A DNA stretch of 64,000 nucleotides from Gammaproteobacteria bacterium (GCA_030429735.1 JAUIET010000015.1:59740-123739), one strand, 5' to 3'. Positions 51,350 to 59,378 are shown, counted from the stretch's first letter. Program-made: numbers and translations. The notes: generated by a model from the sequence alone, not told the origin.

Positions 51350-51775
51350 ATGAGTGAAAAGATACACCCCGCCGTACTGGCCAATATGAATTCGATCAAG
51401 TACGCGCAGGAGCGAAACCGAGAAGCCTGGCTGGCACTGTACCGCGACGATGCCGAGCTGGCCGATCCGGTAGGCGTATCACCCATGGACCCAAGCGGTA
51501 AAGGACATATCGGCAAAGAAGCTATTGCTGCATTCTTTGATAATGTGATCGACAAAGCCAACACCACAATTACAGCGGGTAAGCGCACACCCAGTGGCGA
51601 CCGCTGGTGCGCCGTGCCGATGGTTGCTGAAAACGACCTCGGTAACGGTATTAAAACCCGCGTTGAAATGACCGCCGTGTATGAGGTGGATGAAGACGGG
51701 CTGATAAAAAAAATGCAGGCTTACTGGGACTACAGTGAAATGGAGAAGCAGCTCAAGGAACTGGGCTTGATGTAA
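51350..51775 (+). CDS. NTF2-like (SnoaL-type) protein
   Basis: The 141-residue protein has the cystatin-like alpha+beta cone pattern: an N-terminal helix (NSIKYAQERNREAWLALYRDDAELADPVG), central strands, and a YEVDEDGLIKKMQAYWDYSEM end typical of SnoaL-like folds. Members are isomerases, hydrolases or binding proteins, so the activity cannot be assigned. It starts 94 bp after the dehydrogenase. Confidence 0.8.
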   Translation: MSEKIHPAVLANMNSIKYAQERNREAWLALYRDDAELADPVGVSPMDPSGKGHIGKEAIAAFFDNVIDKANTTITAGKRTPSGDRWCAVPMVAENDLGNGIKTRVEMTAVYEVDEDGLIKKMQAYWDYSEMEKQLKELGLM

Positions 51776-51786
51776 GCGCAACTTGA

Positions 51787-52542
51787 GTGGCTCTTGTTTG
51801 GGAGAAAGTTAACGCATACGGTCACTACCAGGTGCGCAGCGCCGGTAAGACGGTTCGCCTGTATAAAGACGGCGTTTTTCACAGCCACTACAACCCCAGC
51901 CGCGTAGTAACCCGCGGCGTTTGGGATTTGCTGGTTCTGCCAGCATTGCTGCACCCGCCAGGCAGTATTCGCAGTGTTTTAATGCTTGGGGTTGGTGGTG
52001 GCGCAGCCATTCATCTGTTGCAGCAATTTATTAACCCCGCGCACATTACCGCCATAGAGCTGGACGAAACCCACCTCTATATTGCAAAGCGCTTCTTCAA
52101 AGCACGCTACCGTAACACCACATTGCTTCACGCCGACGCCATTGAATGGGTAAAGAAACAAGCCTCACGTAAGCGGCCGGCGCAATTTGATTTAATCATT
52201 GATGACCTGTACGGTGAGGAAAACGGCGAACCACAGCGCGCAGTGGCAGCAGACGCACATTGGGTAGGGCAAACGCGCCAATTGCTTGCCAAAGACGGTC
52301 TGCTGGTTACCAATTTCGTAAGCCTGCCTGAAATGCGCACATCACACATGATAAAGCGCGCCGGAAAAGCCGACAGCTTCAAAAGCACCTTTCGATTCGA
52401 AAACCCCAATTACGAAAACGTGATTGTGGCCAGCAGTCACAGGCCTTGCAAACGGCGCGAATTCAACCAACAGTTGTTGAACCACAGGCTATTGAGAACA
52501 AACACCTACAGAAACAGCTTTAGCGTACGCAAGATACGGTAA
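51787..52542 (+). CDS. Spermidine-synthase-like methyltransferase-fold protein
   Basis: The 251 residues contain a Rossmann SAM-binding pattern (VLMLGVGGGAAIHLLQQFI, about 58-76; TAIELDETHLYIAKRFF) and FDLIIDDLYGEENGEPQ. Together these resemble the spermine/spermidine-synthase fold used as a decarboxylated-SAM or SAM domain. The N-terminal beta domain is short. The start is GTG at 51787, 11 bp after the previous gene. The substrate is unknown. Confidence 0.78.
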   Translation: MALVWEKVNAYGHYQVRSAGKTVRLYKDGVFHSHYNPSRVVTRGVWDLLVLPALLHPPGSIRSVLMLGVGGGAAIHLLQQFINPAHITAIELDETHLYIAKRFFKARYRNTTLLHADAIEWVKKQASRKRPAQFDLIIDDLYGEENGEPQRAVAADAHWVGQTRQLLAKDGLLVTNFVSLPEMRTSHMIKRAGKADSFKSTFRFENPNYENVIVASSHRPCKRREFNQQLLNHRLLRTNTYRNSFSVRKIR

Positions 52543-52601
52543 TAGGTGCTCGCGCCACCCGGCCGGGCCTGGTTATTCCGCACGATTATAGCTACGCTAC
52601 G

Positions 52602-53579
52602 TTAAACGTCATTTAACGGGCTCAGAACACCGCGCCCGCCGCGGTTAAGCACATGGGTGTATATCTCCGTTGTGCGAATATCAGTATGACCCAATTGTTC
52701 CTGAACGGTACGAATATCAGCGCCGCGTTCCAATAGATGCGTGGCAAAGCTGTGCCGCAAGGTATGGCACGACGCGGGTTTATGAATACCTGAAGCGCGT
52801 ACCGCTCTTCGAACCGCGCGCTGTACCGATTGCTCACCAATATGATGCCTGCGTACCAACGGCCGACTGTATTCGTCTGTGCGCCGGTCTTGACTACGGC
52901 GCCTGGCAGGAAACAAATATTGCCAGCCAAACTCGAATGGTGCGGCAGGGTACTTGCGGGCCAGCGCGTACGGCAGATACACGCCGTCCCAAACATCCGC
53001 TGCTTTATCTTCCTGCCAATAAACCCTGACTTGTTCAAACTGACGCTTGAGCGATTCAACGCACGCTTCAGACAGCGTCGTTATTCGTTGCTTCCTTCCT
53101 TTGCCATCGCGCACGTAAACGGAAAGCCTATCGATATCAATGTCTTTAACACGAAGCCGACACGCTTCCATTACCCGCAAACCCGACCCATACATAAGTT
53201 GTGCACACAGCAGATGTTCCCCTTCAAGATGTGATAACAACAACCTGACTTCAGCTGTTGTGAGAACAACCGGCAACTTGGTAGGCGCAGACGCGCGCGT
53301 GTATTCCCCAAGGTCTGACAGCTCGCGCCCGTAAAAACGTACGTACAAATAACTCAAGGCATTGAGTACGGTTTTCTGCGTTGCGGGACTTACGTTGCGC
53401 TTAACCGCAAGATGCTCAAGAAACTGCGCCACCTCTCGCGAGCCCAAGGTTTCAGGGTGCTCCAGGCCATGAAACCGAACGAACTGCTCCGCCCAATACA
53501 CATAGACCTGCTCAGTACGTTTGGAGTATTGACGCGCACGAATATGCGCTCGCAAACTGCGGACAAAATTAGATGACAT
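52602..53579 (-). CDS. intI: Integron integrase IntI
   Basis: This 325-residue tyrosine recombinase carries the integron-specific insertion between boxes A and B ([20 protein letters not shown] and [17 protein letters not shown]). That insertion forms the extra alpha-helix used to grip extruded attC bases. Catalytic residues are visible: Arg in GSGLRVMEA, the HTLRHSF box (His, Arg), His in LGHTD, and Tyr in TTEIYTHVL. The C-terminal GGRGVLSPL matches other IntI. The protein is full length with no frameshift. It diverges from the array, as usual. No LexA-type CTGT-N8-ACAG box is visible upstream. Confidence 0.97.
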   Translation of the reverse strand: MSSNFVRSLRAHIRARQYSKRTEQVYVYWAEQFVRFHGLEHPETLGSREVAQFLEHLAVKRNVSPATQKTVLNALSYLYVRFYGRELSDLGEYTRASAPTKLPVVLTTAEVRLLLSHLEGEHLLCAQLMYGSGLRVMEACRLRVKDIDIDRLSVYVRDGKGRKQRITTLSEACVESLKRQFEQVRVYWQEDKAADVWDGVYLPYALARKYPAAPFEFGWQYLFPARRRSQDRRTDEYSRPLVRRHHIGEQSVQRAVRRAVRASGIHKPASCHTLRHSFATHLLERGADIRTVQEQLGHTDIRTTEIYTHVLNRGGRGVLSPLNDV

Positions 53580-53960
53580 AGCACGTTCCTTATGCTGACG
53601 AAATTAAGGTAACATGGGCGTAAACAAGTTGGCAAGTTAGTTACCGTGCTTTTGTGTAATACGATGAATGGGTTTTAAGCGGGCGAAATGACGCGTTTGA
53701 TGATGGTGCTTACACAGTGGCTGCGATAAAATAACGCGGAAAATTAGATAGTTACGATCCAAAAAGGAGAAAAACCTCACCGTGGATACATGTCACCCCA
53801 ACGCATTAGAGCACGTCACTTTGACGTATACTTAACTGTTGAACTAAACCGCTTCGCGGTAGCTACTCACTCGGTGGTTCCCCATTTTCTAAACACTTTC
53901 TATTAGTCACACTTATCGAACGGCATTTTGCCGTTACCTTGGCTTCAAAGGAGATAAGTG
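53580..53960. other. Leader between intI and the first mobile element
   Basis: This 381-bp region has no convincing gene. Only a 17-codon GTG frame at 53782, with a good AAGGAG-like site, is seen after the putative attI. The DNA is A/T-rich. It holds the putative attI (about 53685-53757), possible cassette promoter signals (for example TGCGATAAAAT at 53722-53732, resembling an extended -10), and the left edge of the IS91-type element somewhere after about 53840. Confidence 0.5.
53685..53757. other. Putative attI recombination site
   Basis: The layout expected for attI lies about 110-180 bp from the intI start. A GTTACGA core occurs at 53751-53757, preceded by a stretch (GCGTTTGATGATGG at 53693) with a loose resemblance to attI1. 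The core does not match GTTRRRY perfectly (C at position 5). Exact limits and activity are not established. Confidence 0.35.
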
Positions 53961-54815
53961 ATGACACCCCTACGTCAAAAAATGATCAATACCCTGGTGC
54001 TTAAGGGTTATTCCCCACATACACAAAGAAGTTACTTGGGCGCGATAGAAAAGCTGGCGAACCACTATAAGCGTTCACCCGACACACTCGATCCTGGAGA
54101 GATCGAAAGCTACTTTCTCTACTTGTTAACTGAACAAAAGTTAGCGAACGAAAGTGTCCGCCTGATGGTCAATGCTGTCCGGTTTCTGTTTGTTCAAGTG
54201 CTGGACCAAGCGACTGACGACTTCGTTGTACGCTACCCAAAGCGCGCACAGCGCATTCCAGAATTACTGACGCGCGACGAAGTACGACGCATTCTGTTGC
54301 AGACTGCGAACCTCAAACACTACACGTTACTGGCGACGTGTTATGCGGCTGGTCTGCGAGTCAGCGAATTGGTGAACCTGGCGGTTCGCGACATCGACAG
54401 TGAACGAGCGCTGTTGCACGTACGCGCCGGCAAGGGCGATAAGGATCGCCCTGTGATTATGACGCCAGAACTGCTCAACCAGTTGCGCCGCTATTGGATG
54501 GCCTACCGCCCGGAGCAGCATCTATTTGAGAGCAGTGATCGTCGCAAAGCGCTCAGCGTGGTCACCGCACAGAAAGTGTTTACGCGCGCCAAGGCGGCGG
54601 CAGGCATTGATAAGCGGGGGGGTATCCATGGCCTTCGACACGCATACGCCACGCATCAGTTGGAAGCGGGGATGCCGACCTTCAAATTGCAGCAATTGCT
54701 CGGCCATAGTGACGTTAAAAGTACACTGCGGTACGTGCATTGGTTGCCCCACTATCAGGTACGTGGTCAGGTGGGGATGGACCTGTTGGCGTGGCCTGAA
54801 GGGCAGTCACTATGA
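53961..54815 (+). CDS. Tyrosine recombinase of the IS91-type element
   Basis: This is a 284-residue XerC/D-like integrase. A SAM-like core-binding domain (about 8-85) is followed by a catalytic domain with Arg in AAGLRVSELV, HGLRHAYATH (His, Arg), His in LLGHSD, and nucleophile Tyr in TLRYVHW. It lacks the IntI-specific insertion, so it is not a second integron integrase. ATG 53961 follows an AAAGGAGAT site; a GTG one codon earlier is possible. Its stop overlaps the transposase start (ATGA), so both are made together. Confidence 0.9.
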   Translation: MTPLRQKMINTLVLKGYSPHTQRSYLGAIEKLANHYKRSPDTLDPGEIESYFLYLLTEQKLANESVRLMVNAVRFLFVQVLDQATDDFVVRYPKRAQRIPELLTRDEVRRILLQTANLKHYTLLATCYAAGLRVSELVNLAVRDIDSERALLHVRAGKGDKDRPVIMTPELLNQLRRYWMAYRPEQHLFESSDRRKALSVVTAQKVFTRAKAAAGIDKRGGIHGLRHAYATHQLEAGMPTFKLQQLLGHSDVKSTLRYVHWLPHYQVRGQVGMDLLAWPEGQSL

Positions 54816-55972
54816 GCGCCGCGGTCTCGATGAGTCAGATACTCACCCAATTCCTGCCGGAGGTCCGGCGAACGCGTCGACTCAGCCCGCAACAGGCAAA
54901 GGTGACCAATCTAATAGGCGTGTGTCGAACAGCTGCTCTGGGCGGTCGCCGCCTGCAGTGCGGTGAATGCGATTACGCCGTGGAGCAGTATCATTCGTGC
55001 CGAAATCGACACTGCCCTCGCTGCCAGCGAGAGGCGTCGGAGGCCTGGTTGGCGAAGCGGCAAGAGGACCTGTTGCCGGTTCCGTACTTCCATCTGGTCT
55101 TTACCGTACCCCACGCGCTCAATGGCTGGGTTCAATGCCATCCCGAGACGATGTATGCGGTATTGTTCAGGGTGGTGTGGCACACGTTGAGGCAATTTGG
55201 GCGGGATGCCAAACGACTGGACGGTGATCTGGGCATGACGGCTGTGCTGCACACCTGGGGGCAGGACATGGGCCAGCATGTGCACCTTCACTGCCTGATC
55301 CCGGGAGGCGCGTTGTCTCGAGGGGGTAGCGAATGGCATCCGGCCAGGTCGACGTATCTGTTCCCTGTGAAAGCGCTATCACGTCATTACCGAGGATTGA
55401 TGGTAAGTGAATTGCGCAGAGCCTATCTGGCTGGGGAGCTGTCGAGACTGGTCCCGGAAACGGTCGATCCCACACTGAATGCACTGATGGCTAAATCCTG
55501 GGTGGTGTATGCGAGGGGAACCTGCCGACACAGTGACAGCGTGTTGGGGTATCTGTCGCAGTATACGCATCGGATAGCGATTAGTGAGCGACGACTACGA
55601 TCCGTCGACACCAAGACGGTAGTCTTCGACTACAAGGATTATGCGGCCGGGGGTCAGCGGAAAGTGATGCGGCTTCAAGGTGAAGAGTTCGTGCGTCGTT
55701 TCCTGCTCCATGTGTTGCCGCCCGGTCTCATGCGCATTCGACACTATGGCTTTCTGGCGAACTGCCACCGACGGCGAAAGCTCAAGCAGATCAGACGGTG
55801 CTTGAGCGAATCAGCGACAAAGGGGCGAACCAACAAACCAGCGATTGACGCAAGACCGGGCATTGCCGGCACGATGTCACGGGAACAACTAAACTCGTGC
55901 CCGAGATGTCGACAAAGGAGTATGCACGTAGTGCTGGACTTACCAAAACGTCGGTTGCGGCGAGATTACTGA
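54812..55972 (+). CDS. IS91-family HUH transposase
   Basis: The 386 residues begin with a zinc-binding domain (CGECDYAVEQYHSCRNRHC then PRC, about 50-72). The HUH metal motif HVHLHCLIPG (about 156-165) follows, then the twin-tyrosine helix VLGYLSQYTHRIAIS (Tyr pair about 246 and 250), so it is a Y2 rolling-circle transposase. The C terminus has a second Cys pair (CPRC). No frameshift is seen, so the element may be active. It is translationally coupled to the recombinase upstream. Confidence 0.95.
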   Translation: MSAAVSMSQILTQFLPEVRRTRRLSPQQAKVTNLIGVCRTAALGGRRLQCGECDYAVEQYHSCRNRHCPRCQREASEAWLAKRQEDLLPVPYFHLVFTVPHALNGWVQCHPETMYAVLFRVVWHTLRQFGRDAKRLDGDLGMTAVLHTWGQDMGQHVHLHCLIPGGALSRGGSEWHPARSTYLFPVKALSRHYRGLMVSELRRAYLAGELSRLVPETVDPTLNALMAKSWVVYARGTCRHSDSVLGYLSQYTHRIAISERRLRSVDTKTVVFDYKDYAAGGQRKVMRLQGEEFVRRFLLHVLPPGLMRIRHYGFLANCHRRRKLKQIRRCLSESATKGRTNKPAIDARPGIAGTMSREQLNSCPRCRQRSMHVVLDLPKRRLRRDY

Positions 55973-56357
55973 CAGAGCAAGACGCGGTAGAGACCAGGAC
56001 GGAATAGCACGTGAAGGAAGGCCGGTAGCAGCACGCAACAAATCGTGTTGATGGATCGGTATGGACAGCGAGGCGGAAAATGGGTTAAATGACGTCTAAC
56101 GGAATAAATAATTTGGAGTTGGAAGCACTCAATCCAAGCCATTTCCGGTGACGGCATGAAAAAAGTCGTCGAAAATGGTCCGCGCAGGACTGACCTAAAT
56201 CAAACAATCCCCTATATAAGATGCGGCAACCACGAAGCGACATAGTCCAACAGACGTTTATCCATCATGCATGTGCACAATGGATAAACGCTTAGGTGTT
56301 ATGCGTCAGAGATAATTCTCGCTCCAAGAAACTAAGGACTAAGACCAGCAACTGTAT
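55973..56357. other. IS91-element downstream region and first attC flank
   Basis: No gene is visible in this 385-bp stretch. It contains the right part of the IS91-type element, where its replication-origin end is expected. There may also be a residue of an interrupted cassette, and the 60-bp attC at 56245-56304. An inverted repeat of about 11 bp forms the centre of that attC. Confidence 0.5.
56245..56304 (+). repeat. attC site, short unrelated type (60 bp)
   Basis: GTCCAAC (56245-56251) and GTTATGC (56298-56304) form the R''/R' boxes. An inner imperfect palindrome (CGTTTATCCAT and ATGGATAAACG arms) gives the folded hairpin. Its body has no similarity to the other attC sites here, and the 60-bp length is like mobile-integron cassettes. 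The cassette whose tail it marks lies to the left and is cut by the IS91 element. Confidence 0.75.
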
Positions 56358-56774
56358 ATGTTCGAAAGGCACAACAAACTAACTATTGCATCATATATTT
56401 TGCTGGCAATAAACGGCGTAGCTGGTGCCTTGATCGCAATATTTGCCGTACCAGAGTATTTGCGAAACGGAAATTATCTCACCTATCTTGCCGCAGGACT
56501 CTTATGCATTATTCCTGTTCTGAGCGGTTACCTTGCCTATGGTATATACAAACGTAGTATAAAGGTTCTCTTCTTCTGTGTTTGGCTTTGGGCCCTACAG
56601 GTATTTAGGTACGAAAATGGCTTTTGGACTTTTAGCCTCAGGTTTGGTGTTGATTTGTCATATATTGTGCCTATTGGTACTGGAAAACTACTTATAAATT
56701 TATGGGCTTTGATGACTTTTATTGTTCTGTTCCTCGCATACCGCGGCGTATCGAACTCAAAGCATGCAGTTTAG
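56358..56774 (+). CDS. Cassette membrane protein (138 aa)
   Basis: This hypothetical cassette protein has four hydrophobic segments (about 10-32, 37-65, 69-85 and 111-132). I recognise no family. The gene begins 54 bp after the attC core in the normal orientation. Codon and A+T use differ from the chromosomal genes to the left, as expected for cassette DNA. Confidence 0.7.
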   Translation: MFERHNKLTIASYILLAINGVAGALIAIFAVPEYLRNGNYLTYLAAGLLCIIPVLSGYLAYGIYKRSIKVLFFCVWLWALQVFRYENGFWTFSLRFGVDLSYIVPIGTGKLLINLWALMTFIVLFLAYRGVSNSKHAV

Positions 56775-56798
56775 AGTTCAAGAAATGAGGGGGTTGAC

Positions 56799-56890
56799 AC
56801 ATAACGACTGGCTCAAATCGGATACAGCTAAGCGGCGCCGTTTAGCCTGGGTTTTTGTGTAAATCCCAAGTTCCAAGAATGATTAGGAAA
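56799..56890 (+). repeat. Decayed attC-like segment
   Basis: An ACATAAC box (56799-56805) is followed by a strong 20-bp near-palindrome (GCTAAGC-GGCGCC-GTTTAGC region, about 56827-56846). There is then a GTTTTTGTGT stretch where GTTATGT would be expected. It may be an inactivated attC that fused two cassettes into one. Confidence 0.4.
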
Positions 56891-56892
56891 TA

Positions 56893-57321
56893 ATGAAAAA
56901 ATACGTAATAGCCTTTGTCTTCATTCTGTTTATTGGGATTATCGCGTTAGTATGGAAGGGAATGACCTCATTTGATCAAAGAGTAGATCTCGTCAATGCA
57001 TTCACCCAAGATGCGCTTCCAACGATATCGAATACATGGAGTTATGATGAAACGTCAGTTTATTTTGCCCCTAATATCTCACAAGATCCTCGCTGGAGCA
57101 GAAGGCTTAAAGCTTACTCGAAGCTAGGAAAGCTAGATAAATGTCCTAAAGTGCCAGAGAATGAGATTGAGCTTTCTTTTATAGATGAAAGCAAAGCACA
57201 TATTTCTCTAATTTGTAGTTTCGAAAATGCTCAGGCAACAATTATTGCTGACCTACATCTTGGTGAGAATGCCATCGTTTTTAGGAGTTTTGAGATAATG
57301 AGTGATGTATTCTTCGATTAA
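56893..57321 (+). CDS. Cassette protein with N-terminal anchor (142 aa)
   Basis: One hydrophobic segment (about 4-22) acts as signal or anchor. A soluble domain of about 115 residues follows, with two Cys (about 84 and 109). I recognise no family. ATG 56893 follows AGGAAAT. It lies between the decayed attC-like stretch and the first canonical site at 57406. Confidence 0.7.
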   Translation: MKKYVIAFVFILFIGIIALVWKGMTSFDQRVDLVNAFTQDALPTISNTWSYDETSVYFAPNISQDPRWSRRLKAYSKLGKLDKCPKVPENEIELSFIDESKAHISLICSFENAQATIIADLHLGENAIVFRSFEIMSDVFFD

Positions 57322-57405
57322 GAATTCTGATCGCGTGTACTATAAATTTAAAAAAAGATGTCTTACAACTCCTTTTTTGCAGAAGATAGCAGAGCACGCT
57401 TTCAC

Positions 57406-57495
57406 ACATAACAAGGCGGTCAAGTACGTTCCGGCTGGCGCCTCCACCGGACGGCCAAAGCTGCGCTTTATCCGCCGCTTACCGCGACGTTATGC
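57406..57495 (+). repeat. attC site, 90-bp form
   Basis: ACATAAC (57406) to GTTATGC (57489-57495). The flanks AAGGCGGTCAAGT and TTACCGCGAC are those of the main family, but the central arm reads CGTTCCGGCTGGCGCC...GGACGG. It shares this arm with the sites at 59278 and 62402. Confidence 0.93.
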
Positions 57496-57863
57496 GTCAT
57501 GAGATCTGTAGAGTGAAGAATATTTATTTCTTCATATTCAGTGCTGTCATTTTCTACCTGTTAGCGGGCATCACAATAAACCCATTCATCCTATGGACGT
57601 CTTTGCCGCTTTATATAGGGTATTGGTTCTTAAAGTCTGTGCAGATCTCCGGTTCAGCGGAAAAGTTATATTCTTGTTACGGTTTCATTATCGCAAGCGT
57701 GGGCTTCAGCTTTTTGTACCACCTCGCTTGGTTCGTTGATTGGCAAGGAACTAGAACCGGCGGTTCTACGTCAGCGCTTATATTCGTATACTTCCCGGTG
57801 TATGCTGTATTGCTTGGAATAATTGGTCTTATTGTCGGTAGGTTAATTGGAAAATACGCATAA
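57492..57863 (+). CDS. Cassette membrane protein (123 aa)
   Basis: This protein has four hydrophobic segments (about 11-29, 33-48, 62-81 and 94-120). No family is recognised. The only in-frame ATG lies inside the attC core (GTTATGC), so recombination would supply the start codon; an in-frame GTG at 57513 is the alternative. The stop TAA at 57861-57863 is inside the next attC R'' box (GCATAAC). The gene fills its cassette end to end. Confidence 0.65.
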   Translation: MRHEICRVKNIYFFIFSAVIFYLLAGITINPFILWTSLPLYIGYWFLKSVQISGSAEKLYSCYGFIIASVGFSFLYHLAWFVDWQGTRTGGSTSALIFVYFPVYAVLLGIIGLIVGRLIGKYA

Positions 57864-57944
57864 CAAGGCGGTCAAGTCGCTCCCGTTGGTCGCTGGGACG
57901 CCAAAAAGCTGCGCTTTCCGTCGCCCCTTACCGCGACGTTATGT
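57858..57944 (+). repeat. attC site, 87-bp form
   Basis: GCATAAC (57858) to GTTATGT (57938-57944). The body has AAGGCGGTCAAGTCGCTC, a GGGACGCC arm, GCTGCGCTTTCCG and CCCCTTACCGCGAC. Confidence 0.95.
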
Positions 57945-58258
57945 GTCTACTACCAATGTATAAATACGCCATATTTATCTACATAATTATCACCATTGTG
58001 TATCTTTCATTGGGTTCTGCCCACATCTATACACACTTTGTACGAACCGAATGGGTAGTGAAAGAATCTCTCGTGGATATTGCAATGGGTTGCTATGTGC
58101 TGGCCACAGTTCTAGTTTTGTGGCGCAACTTCAGGCATTTGTCTGCAGGTGATCTATCGAATAAAGTGCGTTGGAAAATATACATGATCGCAACAGGTGT
58201 ATTCGGTTGTGTCCATTATTATCATAAACACATGAGGCCAGATGCACGACACACATAA
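57941..58258 (+). CDS. Cassette membrane protein (105 aa)
   Basis: This protein has three hydrophobic segments (about 9-27, 43-60 and 80-95). No family is recognised. The first ATG (57941) is inside the attC core; ATG 57956 would give a 100-residue protein with a start fully inside the cassette. Stop TAA is within the following R'' box (ACATAAC). Confidence 0.65.
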   Translation: MCLLPMYKYAIFIYIIITIVYLSLGSAHIYTHFVRTEWVVKESLVDIAMGCYVLATVLVLWRNFRHLSAGDLSNKVRWKIYMIATGVFGCVHYYHKHMRPDARHT

Positions 58259-58339
58259 CAAGGCGGTGAAGTCGTTCGCTTCGCTCTCTGGGACGCCAAA
58301 AAGCTGCGCTTTCCGGCGCCCCTTACCGCGACGTTATGT
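58253..58339 (+). repeat. attC site, 87-bp form
   Basis: ACATAAC (58253) to GTTATGT (58333-58339). Main family body; GTGAAGTCGTTCGCTTCGC replaces the usual GTCAAGTCGCTCACTTCGT in the left arm. Confidence 0.95.
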
Positions 58340-58397
58340 TTACTCGCATCAAATTCAGGGCTATGATTGAAAATGTTGAACCACTTTCGGCAAAGTC

Positions 58398-58607
58398 ATG
58401 AATAACGAAGTGAAATCTGTTATAGATCAAGCGCTTAACTTATCTGCGGAAGAGCGAGCAATGCTTGCAGAGCAGCTGTTGAATAGCCTGGAATCTCCCG
58501 ACGCCGAACTCGATAAACTTTGGGCAGAAGAAGCTGAATCGCGGTTGGATGCGTACCGCAACGGAGAGCTTCGAGGAATCCCTCTGGCGGATGTATTGAA
58601 GAAATAG
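58398..58607 (+). CDS. Addiction-module antitoxin (TIGR02574-type)
   Basis: This 69-residue helical protein (ALNLSAEERAMLAEQLLNSLE, ending IPLADVLKK) fits the short antitoxin family that partners ParE/RelE-type toxins. It is followed 5 bp later by the toxin gene. It would bind and block the toxin and repress its own promoter. It has its own upstream region of about 60 bp, so expression may not depend on the integron promoter. Confidence 0.85.
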   Translation: MNNEVKSVIDQALNLSAEERAMLAEQLLNSLESPDAELDKLWAEEAESRLDAYRNGELRGIPLADVLKK

Positions 58608-58612
58608 CGACT

Positions 58613-58918
58613 GTGAAAGTTACTTTTCTAACGCCAGCAAAATATGAGTATGAAGAAGCAGTAGAGTATTACGAAGAACAGCAGAAGGAGCTGGGCGAGC
58701 GTTTTCGAATAGAGGTCATCCGTTCATTGCGGCGCGTCACAAACTTTCCAAACGCTTATGCTCGACTAAGTAAGAATACACGTCGCTGCTTAGTAGCCAG
58801 ATTTCAGCACTCAATCGTATATCACTTCGATCGAGACAATGAAGAAATTATCGTTATCGCAATTGCTCACACACGGCGTAAGCCTGAGTACTGGCGATCC
58901 AGAATTGCGCAAACATAA
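58613..58918 (+). CDS. ParE/RelE-superfamily toxin
   Basis: The 101 residues have the ParE-type beta-alpha core (FLTPAKYEYEEAVEYYEEQ; RFRIEVIRSLRRV; FQHSIVYHFDRDNEEIIVIAIAHTRRKPEYWRSR). The conserved terminal RKPxYWR motif is present. ParE toxins target gyrase and RelE toxins cut mRNA at ribosomes; the sequence alone does not decide. The start is GTG at 58613. Stop TAA is inside the next R'' box. Such pairs stabilise cassette arrays. Confidence 0.88.
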   Translation: MKVTFLTPAKYEYEEAVEYYEEQQKELGERFRIEVIRSLRRVTNFPNAYARLSKNTRRCLVARFQHSIVYHFDRDNEEIIVIAIAHTRRKPEYWRSRIAQT

Positions 58919-58999
58919 CAAGGCGGTCAAGTCGCTCACTACGTTCGCTGGGACGCCGTACAGCTGCGCTTTCCGGCGCCCCTTACCGCGACGTTATGC
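58913..58999 (+). repeat. attC site, 87-bp form
   Basis: ACATAAC (58913) to GTTATGC (58993-58999). Main family body with a GGGACGCCGTACAGCTGCGC arm. Confidence 0.95.
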
Positions 59000-59020
59000 G
59001 TCAATCTAACGGAGTAGAGA

Positions 59021-59260
59021 ATGAGCATGAAAAATATCATTATGGTTTTCATGGTTTCATTGGCATCATGTTCTTCCGACTCAGAGCTGATAGTGGCGCC
59101 TGATCAGTACCTTGCAGAAAACGCCTGTGCAATCCATTGTACCAAAGACTCAGCGTTTCCTGGAGTAGCGGTAAGTGTCACCTGCGATGAGTATGCGCTG
59201 CCCATCTGCCAGTGCGAATCTGAGGAACTAAAAGCGGCTTCTTGTAGAAAATCTAGGTAA
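59021..59260 (+). CDS. Cassette lipoprotein (79 aa)
   Basis: The signal sequence ends in a lipobox-like SLASC (Cys at about 17). The mature part of about 60 residues has five more cysteines, which suggests a small disulfide-bonded domain. No family is recognised. ATG 59021 follows GGAGTAG; ATG 59027 is an alternative. The lipobox supports export to the periplasm or outer membrane. Confidence 0.65.
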   Translation: MSMKNIIMVFMVSLASCSSDSELIVAPDQYLAENACAIHCTKDSAFPGVAVSVTCDEYALPICQCESEELKAASCRKSR

Positions 59261-59277
59261 GGCGTGCAACTATCAAC

Positions 59278-59367
59278 ACATAACAAGGCGGTCAAGTACG
59301 TTCCGGCTGGCGCCTCCACCGGACGGCTAAAGCTGCGCTTTATCCGCCGCTTACCGCGACGTTATGT
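59278..59367 (+). repeat. attC site, 90-bp form
   Basis: ACATAAC (59278) to GTTATGT (59361-59367). The same central arm as at 57406, differing by one base (GGACGGCTAAAG against GGACGGCCAAAG). Confidence 0.94.
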
Positions 59368-59378
59368 GTATATGACTA

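Larger units (their letters stand above)
53840..56240 (+). mobile_element. IS91-family element with accessory tyrosine recombinase
   Basis: The span holds a phage-type tyrosine recombinase followed by an HUH transposase, a pairing seen in some IS91-family elements. The limits are estimates. On the left, a GAAC at 53841-53844 (the family's preferred target tetranucleotide) directly precedes an ACCGC-TTC-GCGGT hairpin (53849-53861). On the right, the element must end before the GTCCAAC of the first attC at 56245. IS91 elements make no target duplication, so the ends need comparison with other copies. Confidence 0.7.

Noticed and set aside
53580..53760. LexA (SOS) box in front of intI
   Set aside because: I searched for CTGT-N8-ACAG and found no acceptable match near the intI start.
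53782..53835. 17-codon GTG frame with a good ribosome binding site after the putative attI
   Set aside because: Too short and without support; could be the start of an interrupted cassette gene, but no protein can be defined.
53961..54815. Second integron integrase
   Set aside because: It is a tyrosine recombinase but lacks the IntI-specific insertion and is coupled to the IS91 transposase.
57302..57502. 66-codon plus-strand frame
   Set aside because: Runs through the whole attC site at 57406-57495 and overlaps two real cassette genes; its end is recombination-site DNA.
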